NCBI GenBank assembly: GCA_947503525.1
Contig: CANNEA010000001.1
Span: 186,001-250,000 of the forward strand
Reading direction: 5' to 3'
DNA: 64,000 nt
Source: an uncultured Carboxylicivirga sp.
GTDB taxonomy: Bacteria > Bacteroidota > Bacteroidia > Bacteroidales > Marinilabiliaceae
This document shows positions 1 through 9,206 of the stretch, in pieces (the stretch's first letter is position 1; each line of letters starts with the position of its first letter). Position numbers and translations under genes: made by a program. The notes beneath the pieces were generated by a model. That model had not been told where the DNA came from. It did not search any database and saw nothing but the letters and a program-made list of their open reading frames with translations.

Positions 1-1326
1 ACAAATGTCAATTTCTGTCCACCAGTCTTTACCCACATTGGTCATCCAAAAACCACTTACCCAAGGTGCATCCATTGGTTTTAGTCGGGCCTCAAAGTAG
101 CCGTACAATATTTTCTTTTTACTTTTAATAAATCCTGCTGTATGCGTGAAGTCTTTTGGTAATTCTTCATCCCCATGCTGGTTGATTCGCATCACTAATT
201 CCCCATTTTCCAGGCTTACATTTGATCCATGAAAATAAGTAGGAGCTCTTCCTTTCCATTTTGGATTATTCGGATACCATTTTTCAATATCTAAGGTGTC
301 TGCGGTGAACTCATCTGAATAGTCATATAAATAAGTCCAGTTACCTTTGTTTTGTTGATCAGAAAGCGGAAAGTTCTGATTTTCGCGTACAGGAGCATTG
401 CTAAAATCTACCGTATCCTTATACCACTTTTTAGGCTTGGTAAGTCCTTCGGTTGCTTTTTTTATCGGAACAAGCTTGTATGAACGTACCCAGTCGTAAT
501 AAGTCGTATTGATCTCATCGTTGTTTAATTCTTCTTCAGTAGGGGGTGATTCCCAGTTGTAAGTTTCAGTCACCAAATGCATGTACATTGGTCTTGAAAA
601 GGGTTTGTCGTTAAACTCGGTACTTGGATTGATAGTATATTTATATTCACCATCCAGGTAGAATAATAAAGTATTGGCGTCTTTCCACCAGCAGCCATAT
701 GTGTGGTAAGCTTCGTTGGCAGCCGGCACAATTGGGCAATTTCCACCAACTGATTTGCTTTGTTTGTTGTCTTCACAATCGAAATGTTGATAGTGAGTAT
801 TGGAATGCATTACGTTTCTAAAGTCATGTCCGGTTTTTTGCATGCCCACGATTTCAACAATATCCAATTCCTGACGGTTTCGGGTACAACTATCTTTTTC
901 AGGCAAGTTCTTTAACCAGAATGTTGATGACATGGAGATGCCGGAAGCCTTCATTCTGCATTCGTAATAGCCATAGTGCGCATCCATAGCCACGGATGCT
1001 ACAGCACCTCCAGCGATATTGTATTTATCATCACCTTTCATGATTGAGTTTTTGATTTGCAGATTTCCATCCTTAACCGAAACACTATAATCGCGAAATG
1101 TTGCTGGAGGACGACCGTGTTTCCAGTAAGGAGAGCGATCATGCCATTTATCAGCATTCAATTTATCTCCGTTGAATTCATCTGAGAATTTGTCATTAAG
1201 CACCCATTTAAATCCTTCAGGAGCTTGTGGTAATTGGTGTGTAAAACTCTCCTCCGACTTTGGATGACAAGCAAAAAGTAGAACTAAACTAAAAAGTAGA
1301 AGAGGTATTAGCTGATTTTTTTTCAT
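1..1326 (-). CDS. Tandem GH16 lipoprotein, agarase/porphyranase type (3' end outside window)
   Basis: This frame is open from the ATG at 1326 to the window edge, 442 residues without a stop. A signal peptide ends in the lipobox LFAC with the lipidated Cys at residue 20. The first GH16 module (about 37-285) holds the catalytic motif ELDIVE with E153, D155 and E158. A second module starts near residue 330. It repeats the first module's opening pattern (SDEF, W-K-x-G-R-x-P) and reaches TEIDIC (E438, D440) just as the window ends. The enzyme should cut beta-1,4 bonds of agar-type galactan at the cell surface. The W-K-G-R-x-P-x-x-F stretch is more like porphyranases and related galactanases than laminarinases, but the exact subfamily is not decided. 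A -7 box and C-rich box lie upstream (1367-1428). Confidence 0.88.
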   Translation of the reverse strand, partial: MKKNQLIPLLLFSLVLLFACHPKSEESFTHQLPQAPEGFKWVLNDKFSDEFNGDKLNADKWHDRSPYWKHGRPPATFRDYSVSVKDGNLQIKNSIMKGDDKYNIAGGAVASVAMDAHYGYYECRMKASGISMSSTFWLKNLPEKDSCTRNRQELDIVEIVGMQKTGHDFRNVMHSNTHYQHFDCEDNKQSKSVGGNCPIVPAANEAYHTYGCWWKDANTLLFYLDGEYKYTINPSTEFNDKPFSRPMYMHLVTETYNWESPPTEEELNNDEINTTYYDWVRSYKLVPIKKATEGLTKPKKWYKDTVDFSNAPVRENQNFPLSDQQNKGNWTYLYDYSDEFTADTLDIEKWYPNNPKWKGRAPTYFHGSNVSLENGELVMRINQHGDEELPKDFTHTAGFIKSKKKILYGYFEARLKPMDAPWVSGFWMTNVGKDWWTEIDIC

Positions 1327-1634
1327 GACGGCTATGTATAATTATCAATTTCAAATAATGATTATTCAAAAATACTTAGCGCATGTTGTTTCTGTTGATG
1401 CAATTTGTTGAGAATATAAGGGGGATATTAATTGTCTATGTTTTGTATAGCAAGAAAAATATTGTAATCTGTTTTGTCTAATTATCATTGCAATCGGGTC
1501 ATGTAAGACTTTCCTTTAGGTATTATTTAGATGAACAATTTAAGAGGATAATATAGCTAAAGGATTGAGAATATAGCTTAACGAATTAATAATGGCTTTT
1601 GATAGTATTGTACCGGATAAATGATTGTAAAACG
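1327..1634. other. Divergent intergenic region between GH16 and GH2
   Basis: This 308-base AT-rich region lies between the divergent GH16 and GH2 genes. The GH16 side has a clear -7 box (1367-1374) and a C-rich box (1416-1428). For the GH2 gene I see no convincing TAnnTTTG box and no C-rich box at the usual spacing. No gene is visible here. Confidence 0.6.
1367..1428 (-). promoter_or_regulatory. Promoter of GH16 gene with C-rich box
   Basis: Read on the minus strand, ATATCCCCCTTAT (1416-1428) is followed about 42 bp later by TATTTTTG (1367-1374), a perfect TAnnTTTG -7 box. No -33 box is obvious. The same two-part layout recurs before other galactan genes in this window. The -7 box is seen directly; the activator site is inferred. 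Confidence 0.5.
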
Positions 1635-4103
1635 ATGAGAAAGCAACTTATACTATTTCTTTTATTGAGCGCAATTTTTAATTTGAACGCCTCAAATCCC
1701 CGGGATATTCAGGATTTTAATTTTAACTGGAAGTTCCATTTGGGAGATGAATCTAAAGCGTTAGAACAAGGTTATGATGATTCTGCTTGGCGAGTACTTA
1801 ACTTGCCACATGATTGGTCAATCGAACAAGATTACACCACTCAGAATACGGCTGGATCAACCGGTTTTTTACCAACAGGAATAGCCTGGTATCGAAAAAC
1901 GTTTATTGTTTCAGAAGATGATAAAGAAAATTTAACTCATATTGAGTTTGACGGGGTTTATTGTAACTCGGAAGTGTGGATAAATGGACATTATCTGGGG
2001 AAACGACCTTATGGATACAGCGTTTTTGGATACGAACTGACTAAACACCTTAAATATAGTGAGGAGAATACAATTGCCGTAAAAGTGGATCATTCGTATT
2101 ATGCTGATGCTCGATGGTATACCGGCTCAGGTATCTATCGGGATGTTAGATTGGTAACAACATCAAAACTTCACATTCCTCAATTTGGCGCATGGATAGA
2201 GACTCCCGAAATAAACTCAAAGAAGGCAAAGGTTAGTACTTCAGTTGTAATAAGAAATACTGATCCAAAAGCAAGTAAGGCTAAAATAAGTGTATACTTT
2301 AGAGATGCAGAAGATAAGCGTGTTGGAACAAGTTCAAAGTCACTTTCAATAACAGGGCAGGATACAGTTGTGTTAAACACTTGGATGAAACAGCCGAAAC
2401 TTTGGAGTATCGATCATCCAAACCTCTATAAAGCTATGATTATAGTTGAAGTTGGCGGTGAGATCGTAGATAATTACAGTATTGATTTTGGCATTCGTTC
2501 AATTCGTTTTGATGCCAATAAAGGCTTTTTTCTTAACGATGAAAATATAAAACTAAAGGGCGTTTGTCTGCACCATGATGCCGGGGCTGTGGGGGGCGTC
2601 TTTATTCGTGATGTTTGGGAACGACGCTTGATAACTCTAAAAGAGATCGGATCAAATGCCATTCGCTCATCTCATAATCCAATGGCACCGGGCTTAATTA
2701 AATTATGTGATGAGATGGGTTTTGTGGTTATAAATGAGGCCTTGGATGAGTGGAAAAGGAATAAAAGCAAATGGATAACTTCCCGATTTGCGCAGGATAT
2801 GCGTCCGGATCAGGAGACGGGTTATGGCGATATTTTTGATGAATGGGCTGAACGAGATGTGAAAGACATGGTACGATACTCACGCAACAATCCATCTGTT
2901 ATAATGTGGAGTATGGGTAACGAAATTGAGTGGACCTATCCTTATTACTGGAAGATGGAGCAAAGCAACCAGGGCTTAGGTAACCAGGTATTGGTGGAAG
3001 AAACAGGTGATGGAAGGGATGAATTGAAAGAAACCGCTGAACTTATTCAGAAGTGGATAAAAGAAGTGGATGATACTCGTTTTGTGACCACCGGAGGAGT
3101 GTTGCCAAAAGCAGGAAATATAACTGGCTATTTCGATGTTCCTGATGTAATGGGTTATAACTATAGAGCCAGAGATTACGATAGAGACCATCAAGATTAT
3201 CCTGAACGAATTATTTATGGTTCTGAAAACTGGGGTACTTATCAGGAATGGAAAGATGCAGTAGATCGCGATTTTGTGGCAGGTATTTTCCTTTGGACGG
3301 GTATTGCTTATATGGGTGAGTCGGGTCCTTTTCCATGGAAAGGATTGGAGATTTCATTAATGGATTTTGCGGGCTTCTATACTCCCCGAGGACACTTTTA
3401 TCGCACCCTTTGGAGTGATCAACCATATACATACCTAGCCACTAAAAATGCCAAAAAAGCAGAATGGATTTATCGTGATGGGAAATGGGTAGATAATCGG
3501 GTGCGCCATTGGTTGGATAAGTGGTTATTTGAAGATGTGGAAGAAACATGGAATTATGCAGAAGGTGATTCCGTATTTGTTGAGGTATATTCAAACTCGT
3601 CGCGAGTAGAGTTATTTATAAATGGAGAAAGTCATGGCATTAAGCGCCCTGCGGATTTTGATGATAATATTGTAAAATACCTTGTGCCTTATGCCGATGG
3701 TGAAATAAAAGCAGTTGGTTTAAATCATAATACTTCGGAAAGTGAATTTGCAATTAAAACAGCAAAGTGGATAGGCGATATCGTTTTGGTAGCTGATAAA
3801 ACCAGTATTGATGGTAACGGATATGATGTGGTGCACATCGAAGCTTTTACCAAAACTAATTCAGGTCAACTGGTACCGGATAAAAAAGTGCAGTTGCTAT
3901 TTACGGTTGAAGGTGAAGGTGTAAATATTGGTGTTGATAATGGATGGGAGCGTAATGTTCAACGCCATAAATCAGATCAGATTGTGACTCATAACGGAAA
4001 AGCCATGTTGTTTGTGCAAAGTACCCGAAAGGCAGGGGAAATCAAGATTTCAGCGCAAAGTGGCAAGTTGAAATCAAATGAAATACGAATTAAAACACAT
4101 TAA
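1635..4103 (+). CDS. GH2 beta-galactosidase family, secreted
   Basis: This is a glycoside hydrolase family 2 protein of 822 residues with the usual N-terminal sugar-binding jelly roll, Ig-like domain, TIM barrel and C-terminal Ig-like domains. The acid/base is E430 in WSMGNE and the nucleophile E531 in YGSENW. An in-frame TTG at 1599 would add 12 residues. I chose the ATG at 1635 because the signal peptide (MRKQL then a hydrophobic core, ending near NLNA) starts there. In agar and porphyran loci such GH2 enzymes remove terminal beta-D-galactose from oligosaccharides, probably in the periplasm. It is divergent from the GH16 gene and convergent with GH117. It is a paralogue of the GH2 at 34242. 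Its exact galactoside cannot be read from sequence. Confidence 0.88.
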   Translation: MRKQLILFLLLSAIFNLNASNPRDIQDFNFNWKFHLGDESKALEQGYDDSAWRVLNLPHDWSIEQDYTTQNTAGSTGFLPTGIAWYRKTFIVSEDDKENLTHIEFDGVYCNSEVWINGHYLGKRPYGYSVFGYELTKHLKYSEENTIAVKVDHSYYADARWYTGSGIYRDVRLVTTSKLHIPQFGAWIETPEINSKKAKVSTSVVIRNTDPKASKAKISVYFRDAEDKRVGTSSKSLSITGQDTVVLNTWMKQPKLWSIDHPNLYKAMIIVEVGGEIVDNYSIDFGIRSIRFDANKGFFLNDENIKLKGVCLHHDAGAVGGVFIRDVWERRLITLKEIGSNAIRSSHNPMAPGLIKLCDEMGFVVINEALDEWKRNKSKWITSRFAQDMRPDQETGYGDIFDEWAERDVKDMVRYSRNNPSVIMWSMGNEIEWTYPYYWKMEQSNQGLGNQVLVEETGDGRDELKETAELIQKWIKEVDDTRFVTTGGVLPKAGNITGYFDVPDVMGYNYRARDYDRDHQDYPERIIYGSENWGTYQEWKDAVDRDFVAGIFLWTGIAYMGESGPFPWKGLEISLMDFAGFYTPRGHFYRTLWSDQPYTYLATKNAKKAEWIYRDGKWVDNRVRHWLDKWLFEDVEETWNYAEGDSVFVEVYSNSSRVELFINGESHGIKRPADFDDNIVKYLVPYADGEIKAVGLNHNTSESEFAIKTAKWIGDIVLVADKTSIDGNGYDVVHIEAFTKTNSGQLVPDKKVQLLFTVEGEGVNIGVDNGWERNVQRHKSDQIVTHNGKAMLFVQSTRKAGEIKISAQSGKLKSNEIRIKTH

Positions 4104-4218
4104 TAATAGGTCAATGCATCGATTTACCAATTGATCAATTCACCATTGTGCTAATATTGCCGTTTGTTATTTCATTACAAGCGTAAAATGATTTAGCCAT
4201 AGTTAATAATGAAAAAAT

Positions 4219-4264
4219 AAAGGGATCTTCAAATTTGGCCAAGCCTAGATAAAGATCCCTTTTT
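4219..4264. terminator. Bidirectional hairpin terminator between GH2 and GH117
   Basis: The arms AAAGGGATCTT (4219-4229) and AAGATCCCTTT (4252-4262) pair perfectly over 11 bp, with T-runs on the outside in both directions. It sits between the convergent GH2 and GH117 genes and can stop both transcripts. Confidence 0.85.
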
Positions 4265-4328
4265 ATATGGTATTTGATCATGTTATCAATCCATCAGAAC
4301 ATCGATTAATCGACACATTAGCACATCA

Positions 4329-5582
4329 TTATTGTAAGGCCTTATTTTGTTGCTCAATTCGCTTACGTTGCTTGCCATTTAAACCATGTTTGTAATAATG
4401 CTCAGGGCGATAATTCGCATGATGATGTTTCATGTCCGGATCATCAACATCCTGACTTAAATCACAGTCGAAGCGCAATAGAATGGCATGATTGTTTGCC
4501 CATCCGCTAGCGGCCACTATATGCGATATTCCCCAGGTAATTCCCCTTCCATCTTTAGTATTTGTGAATGCATCTGGAATAAATGGTCCAGCAGCAGTAG
4601 GCATTAACTCTGTAATCGAAGCTATTTCGAAGTTCACTCCATCCGGTGCATATTGAATGGTGAAATGCTCGTTGCCATCCTTTATAACTAATGCCGCCAT
4701 TCCTTCTTTAAACGGAAACATGGTGGTTTCATGACCTGAATTGATAACAGGATTTAAAGGGTGTTTCTTGAACGGTCCTAAAGGATGATCAGCTGTTGCT
4801 AAACCCGACATTCTGACTAAACGTGGATCGCCATCGAAATCAGATTTATAGTACAAATAAATCTTATCATTATAAACGAATGGATGTGGATCGTGGATGG
4901 AATATTGATCCCATTCGCCTTCAGCGCCATTGTCAACCACTACTTTGTTGTATGCTGTCCAAGGTCCATCGGGAGAGTCTGCATAGGATACTGCCACAGG
5001 ACAGTCATCTCCGCGTAAGCCACTGGCTTCTTTGAAACCTTGATAATAAATATAGTACTTGCCTTTCCACTCCAATATATCACATGTGGTAACTGAACGC
5101 CAGCCAACATTTGGCTTTGGTGGGCGCGGAATGGCTACACCTTGCTCTTCCCAGTTGAATCCATCAGCACTAGTGGCATACCATATTTCAGATAAATCCC
5201 AATCTGCTGATGGAATAGTATCATTACAGTTTTTTGCACCCATTGGCTTGGTTGGGGTGTTTCTGTATGTATACCAAACGTAATATTTGCCATCTGAAAA
5301 AATGACCTTTGATGGGTCGCGTCTGGAAATTGTACCGTCACCGCCATTGTAGTCGAAGCCTTTTAATTCGGTGTATTTAAACTGACTGTAGAGTTCGTTA
5401 TCTTCGGGGCGAGGAGCCAGGTAATTGTCATAATTCCGTTCCATTGCGGAACTTAACGGGCGATCTGGTTTTTCTGCAGGAAGCTTAAATGGAAAGCCTT
5501 TCTGCGCCTGAGGCTGTTGGCAAGCAGTATTAAGTAGCATGCTAAAACCTATGGCTGAAATGAATAGTAGTTTATTGTTCAT
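4329..5582 (-). CDS. GH117 alpha-1,3-(3,6-anhydro)-L-galactosidase
   Basis: Family GH117 exo-enzymes release 3,6-anhydro-L-galactose from the non-reducing end of neoagaro-oligosaccharides. The 417-residue length fits the family. A five-bladed beta-propeller carries its hallmark motifs: RRDPSK with D89, HDPHPF with D231, and GHETTMFP with H284 and E285, which match the known catalytic Asp/Asp/Glu and acid His positions. The signal peptide ends in LNTAC (Cys21), so this is a lipoprotein, probably facing the periplasm. The gene starts 12 bases after the stop of the GH86 gene and should be in the same operon. GH117 is the clearest indicator that the substrate contains agarose-type anhydrogalactose units. 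Confidence 0.93.
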   Translation of the reverse strand: MNNKLLFISAIGFSMLLNTACQQPQAQKGFPFKLPAEKPDRPLSSAMERNYDNYLAPRPEDNELYSQFKYTELKGFDYNGGDGTISRRDPSKVIFSDGKYYVWYTYRNTPTKPMGAKNCNDTIPSADWDLSEIWYATSADGFNWEEQGVAIPRPPKPNVGWRSVTTCDILEWKGKYYIYYQGFKEASGLRGDDCPVAVSYADSPDGPWTAYNKVVVDNGAEGEWDQYSIHDPHPFVYNDKIYLYYKSDFDGDPRLVRMSGLATADHPLGPFKKHPLNPVINSGHETTMFPFKEGMAALVIKDGNEHFTIQYAPDGVNFEIASITELMPTAAGPFIPDAFTNTKDGRGITWGISHIVAASGWANNHAILLRFDCDLSQDVDDPDMKHHHANYRPEHYYKHGLNGKQRKRIEQQNKALQ

Positions 5583-5594
5583 ATCTAATTGATC

Positions 5595-7808
5595 TTATTG
5601 TTTGATAAATTTAACCGCTTTTAAGTTTTTACTATCCTTAAACCAGATAAAATAAATACCATTGTTGAGTTCTGAAATATCAAGAGTATTTGTTGATCCA
5701 AATAACTGACCTTGATTGATTTGATTTCCGGAAAGGTTAACTATTGAAAAGCTCAATTTTGAATTCAATGGATTGTCAATGTTTAAATTACCTTCTGTTG
5801 GGTTTGGGAATACTCTCATCTGATTTAACGGATTGTCTTTAATTCCAACATCAGCTCCGTCATTGAAGTTAAATCCGGAACGCTTTATTTCGGTACTTTG
5901 ATTGTAGACTTTTAATATCATGGTTGTAATATGTCCTCCGGCATCACCGAATCTAACACTTACCTTATTATTACTTTGTAAATATTCATAAGGCACGGGG
6001 ATTTCAAGCACTCCAAAGAAGCTATCTCTGTTTTTTTGATCATAACCTCTCCAATCTTCCGGCACTCGTAATTCATTGCCATTTATGACTAATGTAGGTT
6101 TAAGTTCTTTGTCATGAGCACGTCCTACTCCAACACGTAATATGGCTTCTCCATTATTCGCTATATCTACATTGTTGATGTTGAAGTTAACAGCGAGACT
6201 TGCATTAATAGTTTGTAAATACTTGTCGGCATAATAATCCTTCTCAGAGCTTGTTTCATTAATTGAAATCGCACTGTCAAAATTATATTCTATTATCATT
6301 GTGGCTTCAGAATTAAGAACAATCTGATCAATGCCTTCTGTGTAATCTGTTATTTCTATCGTTGAGCGTTCACCATCTAAATATTGATGCTTCACCTTTA
6401 GAGATTGAATAGTATTTGATCCAGATCCAAATAGTTTTAAGTCTACGTTACGGTCTTCACTATTTAAGTTACTTAGGATAAGATGAACTTTATTGCCATC
6501 AACATATGCATCACTTAAGATATCAAAATCAGTAGACTTAGTATCAATTCGAATTCCATTAACATCAGACCAGAACTCATAAAACTTAAGGATGTCAGTA
6601 TATATATATCCACCATGAGGTGTTTCGCCCGGAAGTTCACCTATTTCGCGAAGTAAACGGGATTGATAATTGTTGTAATCAGCTCCAGCAGGTTTCGCCC
6701 ATATAGCTTTTAATAATACAAATGGGATGGCGTTAATCACCTGGTCCTGTCGCTCCAATAATTGCAACATCATATTATTGAATGAGCGAATGTTATACCA
6801 ATCAATAAGGTAATTATATGACCCTTCATAATCTTTACAAAACCATCCATATTCTGAAATAGAAAAGGGTTTTACATCACCAAGTTTTAGAACACTATAG
6901 TGATTAATCATGTCCATTATGGCTTCAATGTTGGCTCCGGCCCGTTTTGTTTTTGTTCCATCCAGACTACCATCTAATGTGATGTCATATAAATGAAATG
7001 AGAAGAAATCCATGTTTTCACCAGCTACATCTATAAACATCTTCCAGTTCGAATTCCAATGTCCAAAATTATTGCTTTCAAATGCCGGGTGGGCTGCTGT
7101 ATACCCTCCCACCATAATATCTGGAGTCATTTCCTTAACTCGCTTGGCCACCACATTATGATATTTTGCAATTTCTTCTTTGGTAGTTCCCAATGAACCT
7201 GCCTTTACAAAAGGTTCGTTAATAACTTCCAGCATCTTTGGTTGAGGTCGGCCATTGCTTCCGCCTGTACCAAAAAAGTCCTTTAAATAATTGGCGTAAA
7301 ATTCTGCAGTTGCCTCATGCCCTTCATATATCAATCCATAACGTGATGTTTCTTGTCCATGCGGATACATGTGCTCTTGTCCTCCCACCATCATGTTAGT
7401 GTAGCGGTCTTCAAACTGATGTGCAAAAGTTTCGGCGGCATAATTATCAATAGCTAATTGTGCACGGGTCTTCATAAAGTCAATGTCAGGCCATCCGGCT
7501 TTGTTAGGATCTTCTTTTGTATTATTATATTCCCAAACTATTGTTCCGTTATTGCGACCGAGATATACATCATTATCTTCCAGGAACGATTTTTTCATAT
7601 CATCTGATTCCCACTCTTTACCAGTTAAATCTTCGTGGAAAATAAGGTACTTGCTTCGATCGAATTCGGAAACTCCCCCGACGATGTGTTTAATGTTAAG
7701 ATTAACATCAATAGTATCCTGAGCAATTAATAATATTGGACTCGATAGCGTAAGAATCAAAAGCAGGAAATTCTTATTAATAATAGTTTTATGAGATTGC
7801 AGATCCAT
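5595..7808 (-). CDS. GH86 endo-beta-agarase/porphyranase with T9SS signal
   Basis: This GH86 protein has 737 residues from the ATG at 7808. The acid/base is E198 in EVINEPF and the nucleophile E319 in SISEYGW, in a TIM barrel followed by beta-sandwich domains. Residues from about 664 form a T9SS C-terminal sorting domain beginning near VFPNPTEGN and ending in KFIKQ, so the enzyme is exported to the cell surface or medium. An upstream in-frame GTG at 7844 is rejected because a perfect -7 box (7829-7836) lies between it and the ATG. GH86 members cut beta-1,4 bonds of agarose or porphyran internally; which one is not resolved. GH117 follows in the operon. A paralogue is at 36789. Confidence 0.9.
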   Translation of the reverse strand: MDLQSHKTIINKNFLLLILTLSSPILLIAQDTIDVNLNIKHIVGGVSEFDRSKYLIFHEDLTGKEWESDDMKKSFLEDNDVYLGRNNGTIVWEYNNTKEDPNKAGWPDIDFMKTRAQLAIDNYAAETFAHQFEDRYTNMMVGGQEHMYPHGQETSRYGLIYEGHEATAEFYANYLKDFFGTGGSNGRPQPKMLEVINEPFVKAGSLGTTKEEIAKYHNVVAKRVKEMTPDIMVGGYTAAHPAFESNNFGHWNSNWKMFIDVAGENMDFFSFHLYDITLDGSLDGTKTKRAGANIEAIMDMINHYSVLKLGDVKPFSISEYGWFCKDYEGSYNYLIDWYNIRSFNNMMLQLLERQDQVINAIPFVLLKAIWAKPAGADYNNYQSRLLREIGELPGETPHGGYIYTDILKFYEFWSDVNGIRIDTKSTDFDILSDAYVDGNKVHLILSNLNSEDRNVDLKLFGSGSNTIQSLKVKHQYLDGERSTIEITDYTEGIDQIVLNSEATMIIEYNFDSAISINETSSEKDYYADKYLQTINASLAVNFNINNVDIANNGEAILRVGVGRAHDKELKPTLVINGNELRVPEDWRGYDQKNRDSFFGVLEIPVPYEYLQSNNKVSVRFGDAGGHITTMILKVYNQSTEIKRSGFNFNDGADVGIKDNPLNQMRVFPNPTEGNLNIDNPLNSKLSFSIVNLSGNQINQGQLFGSTNTLDISELNNGIYFIWFKDSKNLKAVKFIKQ

Positions 7809-8189
7809 GGCCCTAATTTTAGTTTCTACAAAAATAAAGTTCACCCAGCGGGCTGTAGGTTCAAATTGGTCTTAAAAAGAGAGGTAAATAAGTTTGGGTA
7901 TAGTTTAGTAATTGGAGGGTTGGTGTTTGATATCTGATAGGGTTGGTGTTTGAAATATATGAAATCATAAATGTTGAGTGCGATATTGCTGCGAGTTTTA
8001 AATTGGCCAAAGACAAATGATGTTTTACTGTCAAAAACGATAAATTCAGATAGTAAGTTGTGACATGATGATTCAGAAGTCCTATGCTAATAAATTGAAA
8101 ACACAAGATGTTAATCTTGAATCTTTCAGCATTATTTTAAGAATTGGAATACAAGTAATAATTAAGAATGATAAACTCTTACAGAATAT
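7809..8189. other. Intergenic region upstream of GH86
   Basis: About 380 bases without a convincing gene. Besides the promoter at 7829-7890, the sequence has two GGGTTGGTGTTTG-like repeats at about 7917-7930 and 7939-7951. An 81-codon open frame here (7861-8106, minus) has low-complexity composition, overlaps the promoter and is not annotated. Confidence 0.5.
7829..7890 (-). promoter_or_regulatory. Promoter of GH86-GH117 operon with C-rich box
   Basis: On the minus strand TATTTACCTCTCTTT (7876-7890) lies 39 bp before TATTTTTG (7829-7836), a perfect TAnnTTTG -7 box, 20 bp before the ATG. This repeats the two-part promoter layout of the locus and supports the start at 7808. Confidence 0.55.
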
Positions 8190-8555
8190 TTAATTCGGAC
8201 TTGTAACTGAAGCTTTGCCAATAAAAGCATTAAATTCGGCAACTCTTCTTCTGGATAGAGGTACGATCGACTCATCTTCCATGATAATAAACTTCTCTTT
8301 TACGTTATATTCATACATATAATTTAAGTTTATTATATGCGATTTATGACTTCTGAAAAAATAAGAAGGCAAACCTTCTTCGATCTGCTTTAGTAAATTG
8401 TTAATTTTTATTTGTTTTGATCCCAGTATCTTAGCGGTAGTTGCACTTCCATCCGATTGAATGGATATAATTTCTTCCGGACGTAAAAAAATATAGCCGG
8501 TACTTATTGATAATGGTATTTTTGATCTGCTGGTGGAGGAGGATGTTTTGGTCAT
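8190..8555 (-). CDS. Stand-alone LytTR-type DNA-binding protein
   Basis: This 121-residue protein consists almost only of a LytTR DNA-binding domain (about 18-115). The family pattern is visible: an ISIQSDGS-like strand, FFRSHKSHIIN in the middle and PLSRRR near the end. LytTR domains usually sit behind a receiver domain in AlgR/AgrA/LytR response regulators; here there is no receiver and no membrane segment. Start ATG at 8555. It stands alone, with over 600 bases to the divergent protease gene. It could control that protease or act elsewhere; no target can be read from the sequence. Confidence 0.82.
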   Translation of the reverse strand: MTKTSSSTSRSKIPLSISTGYIFLRPEEIISIQSDGSATTAKILGSKQIKINNLLKQIEEGLPSYFFRSHKSHIINLNYMYEYNVKEKFIIMEDESIVPLSRRRVAEFNAFIGKASVTSPN

Positions 8556-9206
8556 TAATAATTCTTTAAGGTTATAGTCTGGTTTGGTTAATTGATAAGA
8601 ATAGCAATTACTAGTGCTATGCTAGTCCTAACAATATCCACAAGTTATGTTATTTTTATAACAAAATAAACAAGTACATATTTATTTTTATAAGAAAGAT
8701 TTTCTTAAGTAGGCTTTATTTTATTCTTCCCGGGTATTCTTTGTCCTTCAATTTTTATATTCTCAATTAACTAGGATAATTATTATTCCTCGGCTTATTG
8801 TGTTTTACAAAACTGATTGCTAGCAGTTTTAAGCCTGCGTTTACACATAGTAGGTTAGAAAAGTTGATTTTTTTATTCGGAAGTCTTAAAAGGAATAAGC
8901 GCCCTTAATTTCGAATTAACGGTTACAATCCACTATTAATAGGTGAATTAAGTGAAAATACAGAGCTTGACTTAGTTTAAACATTATCATATCTTTTTTT
9001 TCCGATTTTTTGTGATCCTCACCTAAGGTCATTTTAAACTATTGGAAGTTGTGCTTTCATAAGCATCATGATTGTGCAATAATTAACTTTTATAACTAAA
9101 CCTAATTAAGTATGAGAAAGGCATTTCTTATAAGGGGGAGTCCTCACCTCTAATTTCGAAGAATCATTCATTTTTTTCCAATTTATTAACACCTAATATT
9201 TAATTT
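8556..9206. other. Long intergenic region before the S8 protease
   Basis: 650 AT-rich bases with no credible open frame. It must hold the promoters of the LytTR gene and the giant protease. A C-rich stretch TCCTCACCTCTAATTT at 9141-9156 resembles the boxes seen elsewhere, but no -7 box follows at the usual distance. I see no RNA gene or strong hairpin. Confidence 0.45.

Noticed and set aside
1549-1567. 19-base word TAATATAGCTAAAGGATTG, nearly repeated at 55431-55449
   Set aside because: One near-match of this length between two AT-rich intergenic regions is expected by chance in 64 kb, and the two sites lie at different distances from their genes.
7861-8106. 81-codon open frame on the minus strand upstream of GH86
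   Set aside because: Low-complexity, Leu/Tyr/Thr-rich product with no motif. It overlaps the C-rich box of the GH86 promoter, so it is very likely a chance frame.
9141-9156. C-rich box before the giant protease gene
   Set aside because: The sequence resembles the box of the regulon, but no -7 box follows at 38-42 bp; the only candidate lies 6 bp from the ATG. Not counted as a regulon member.
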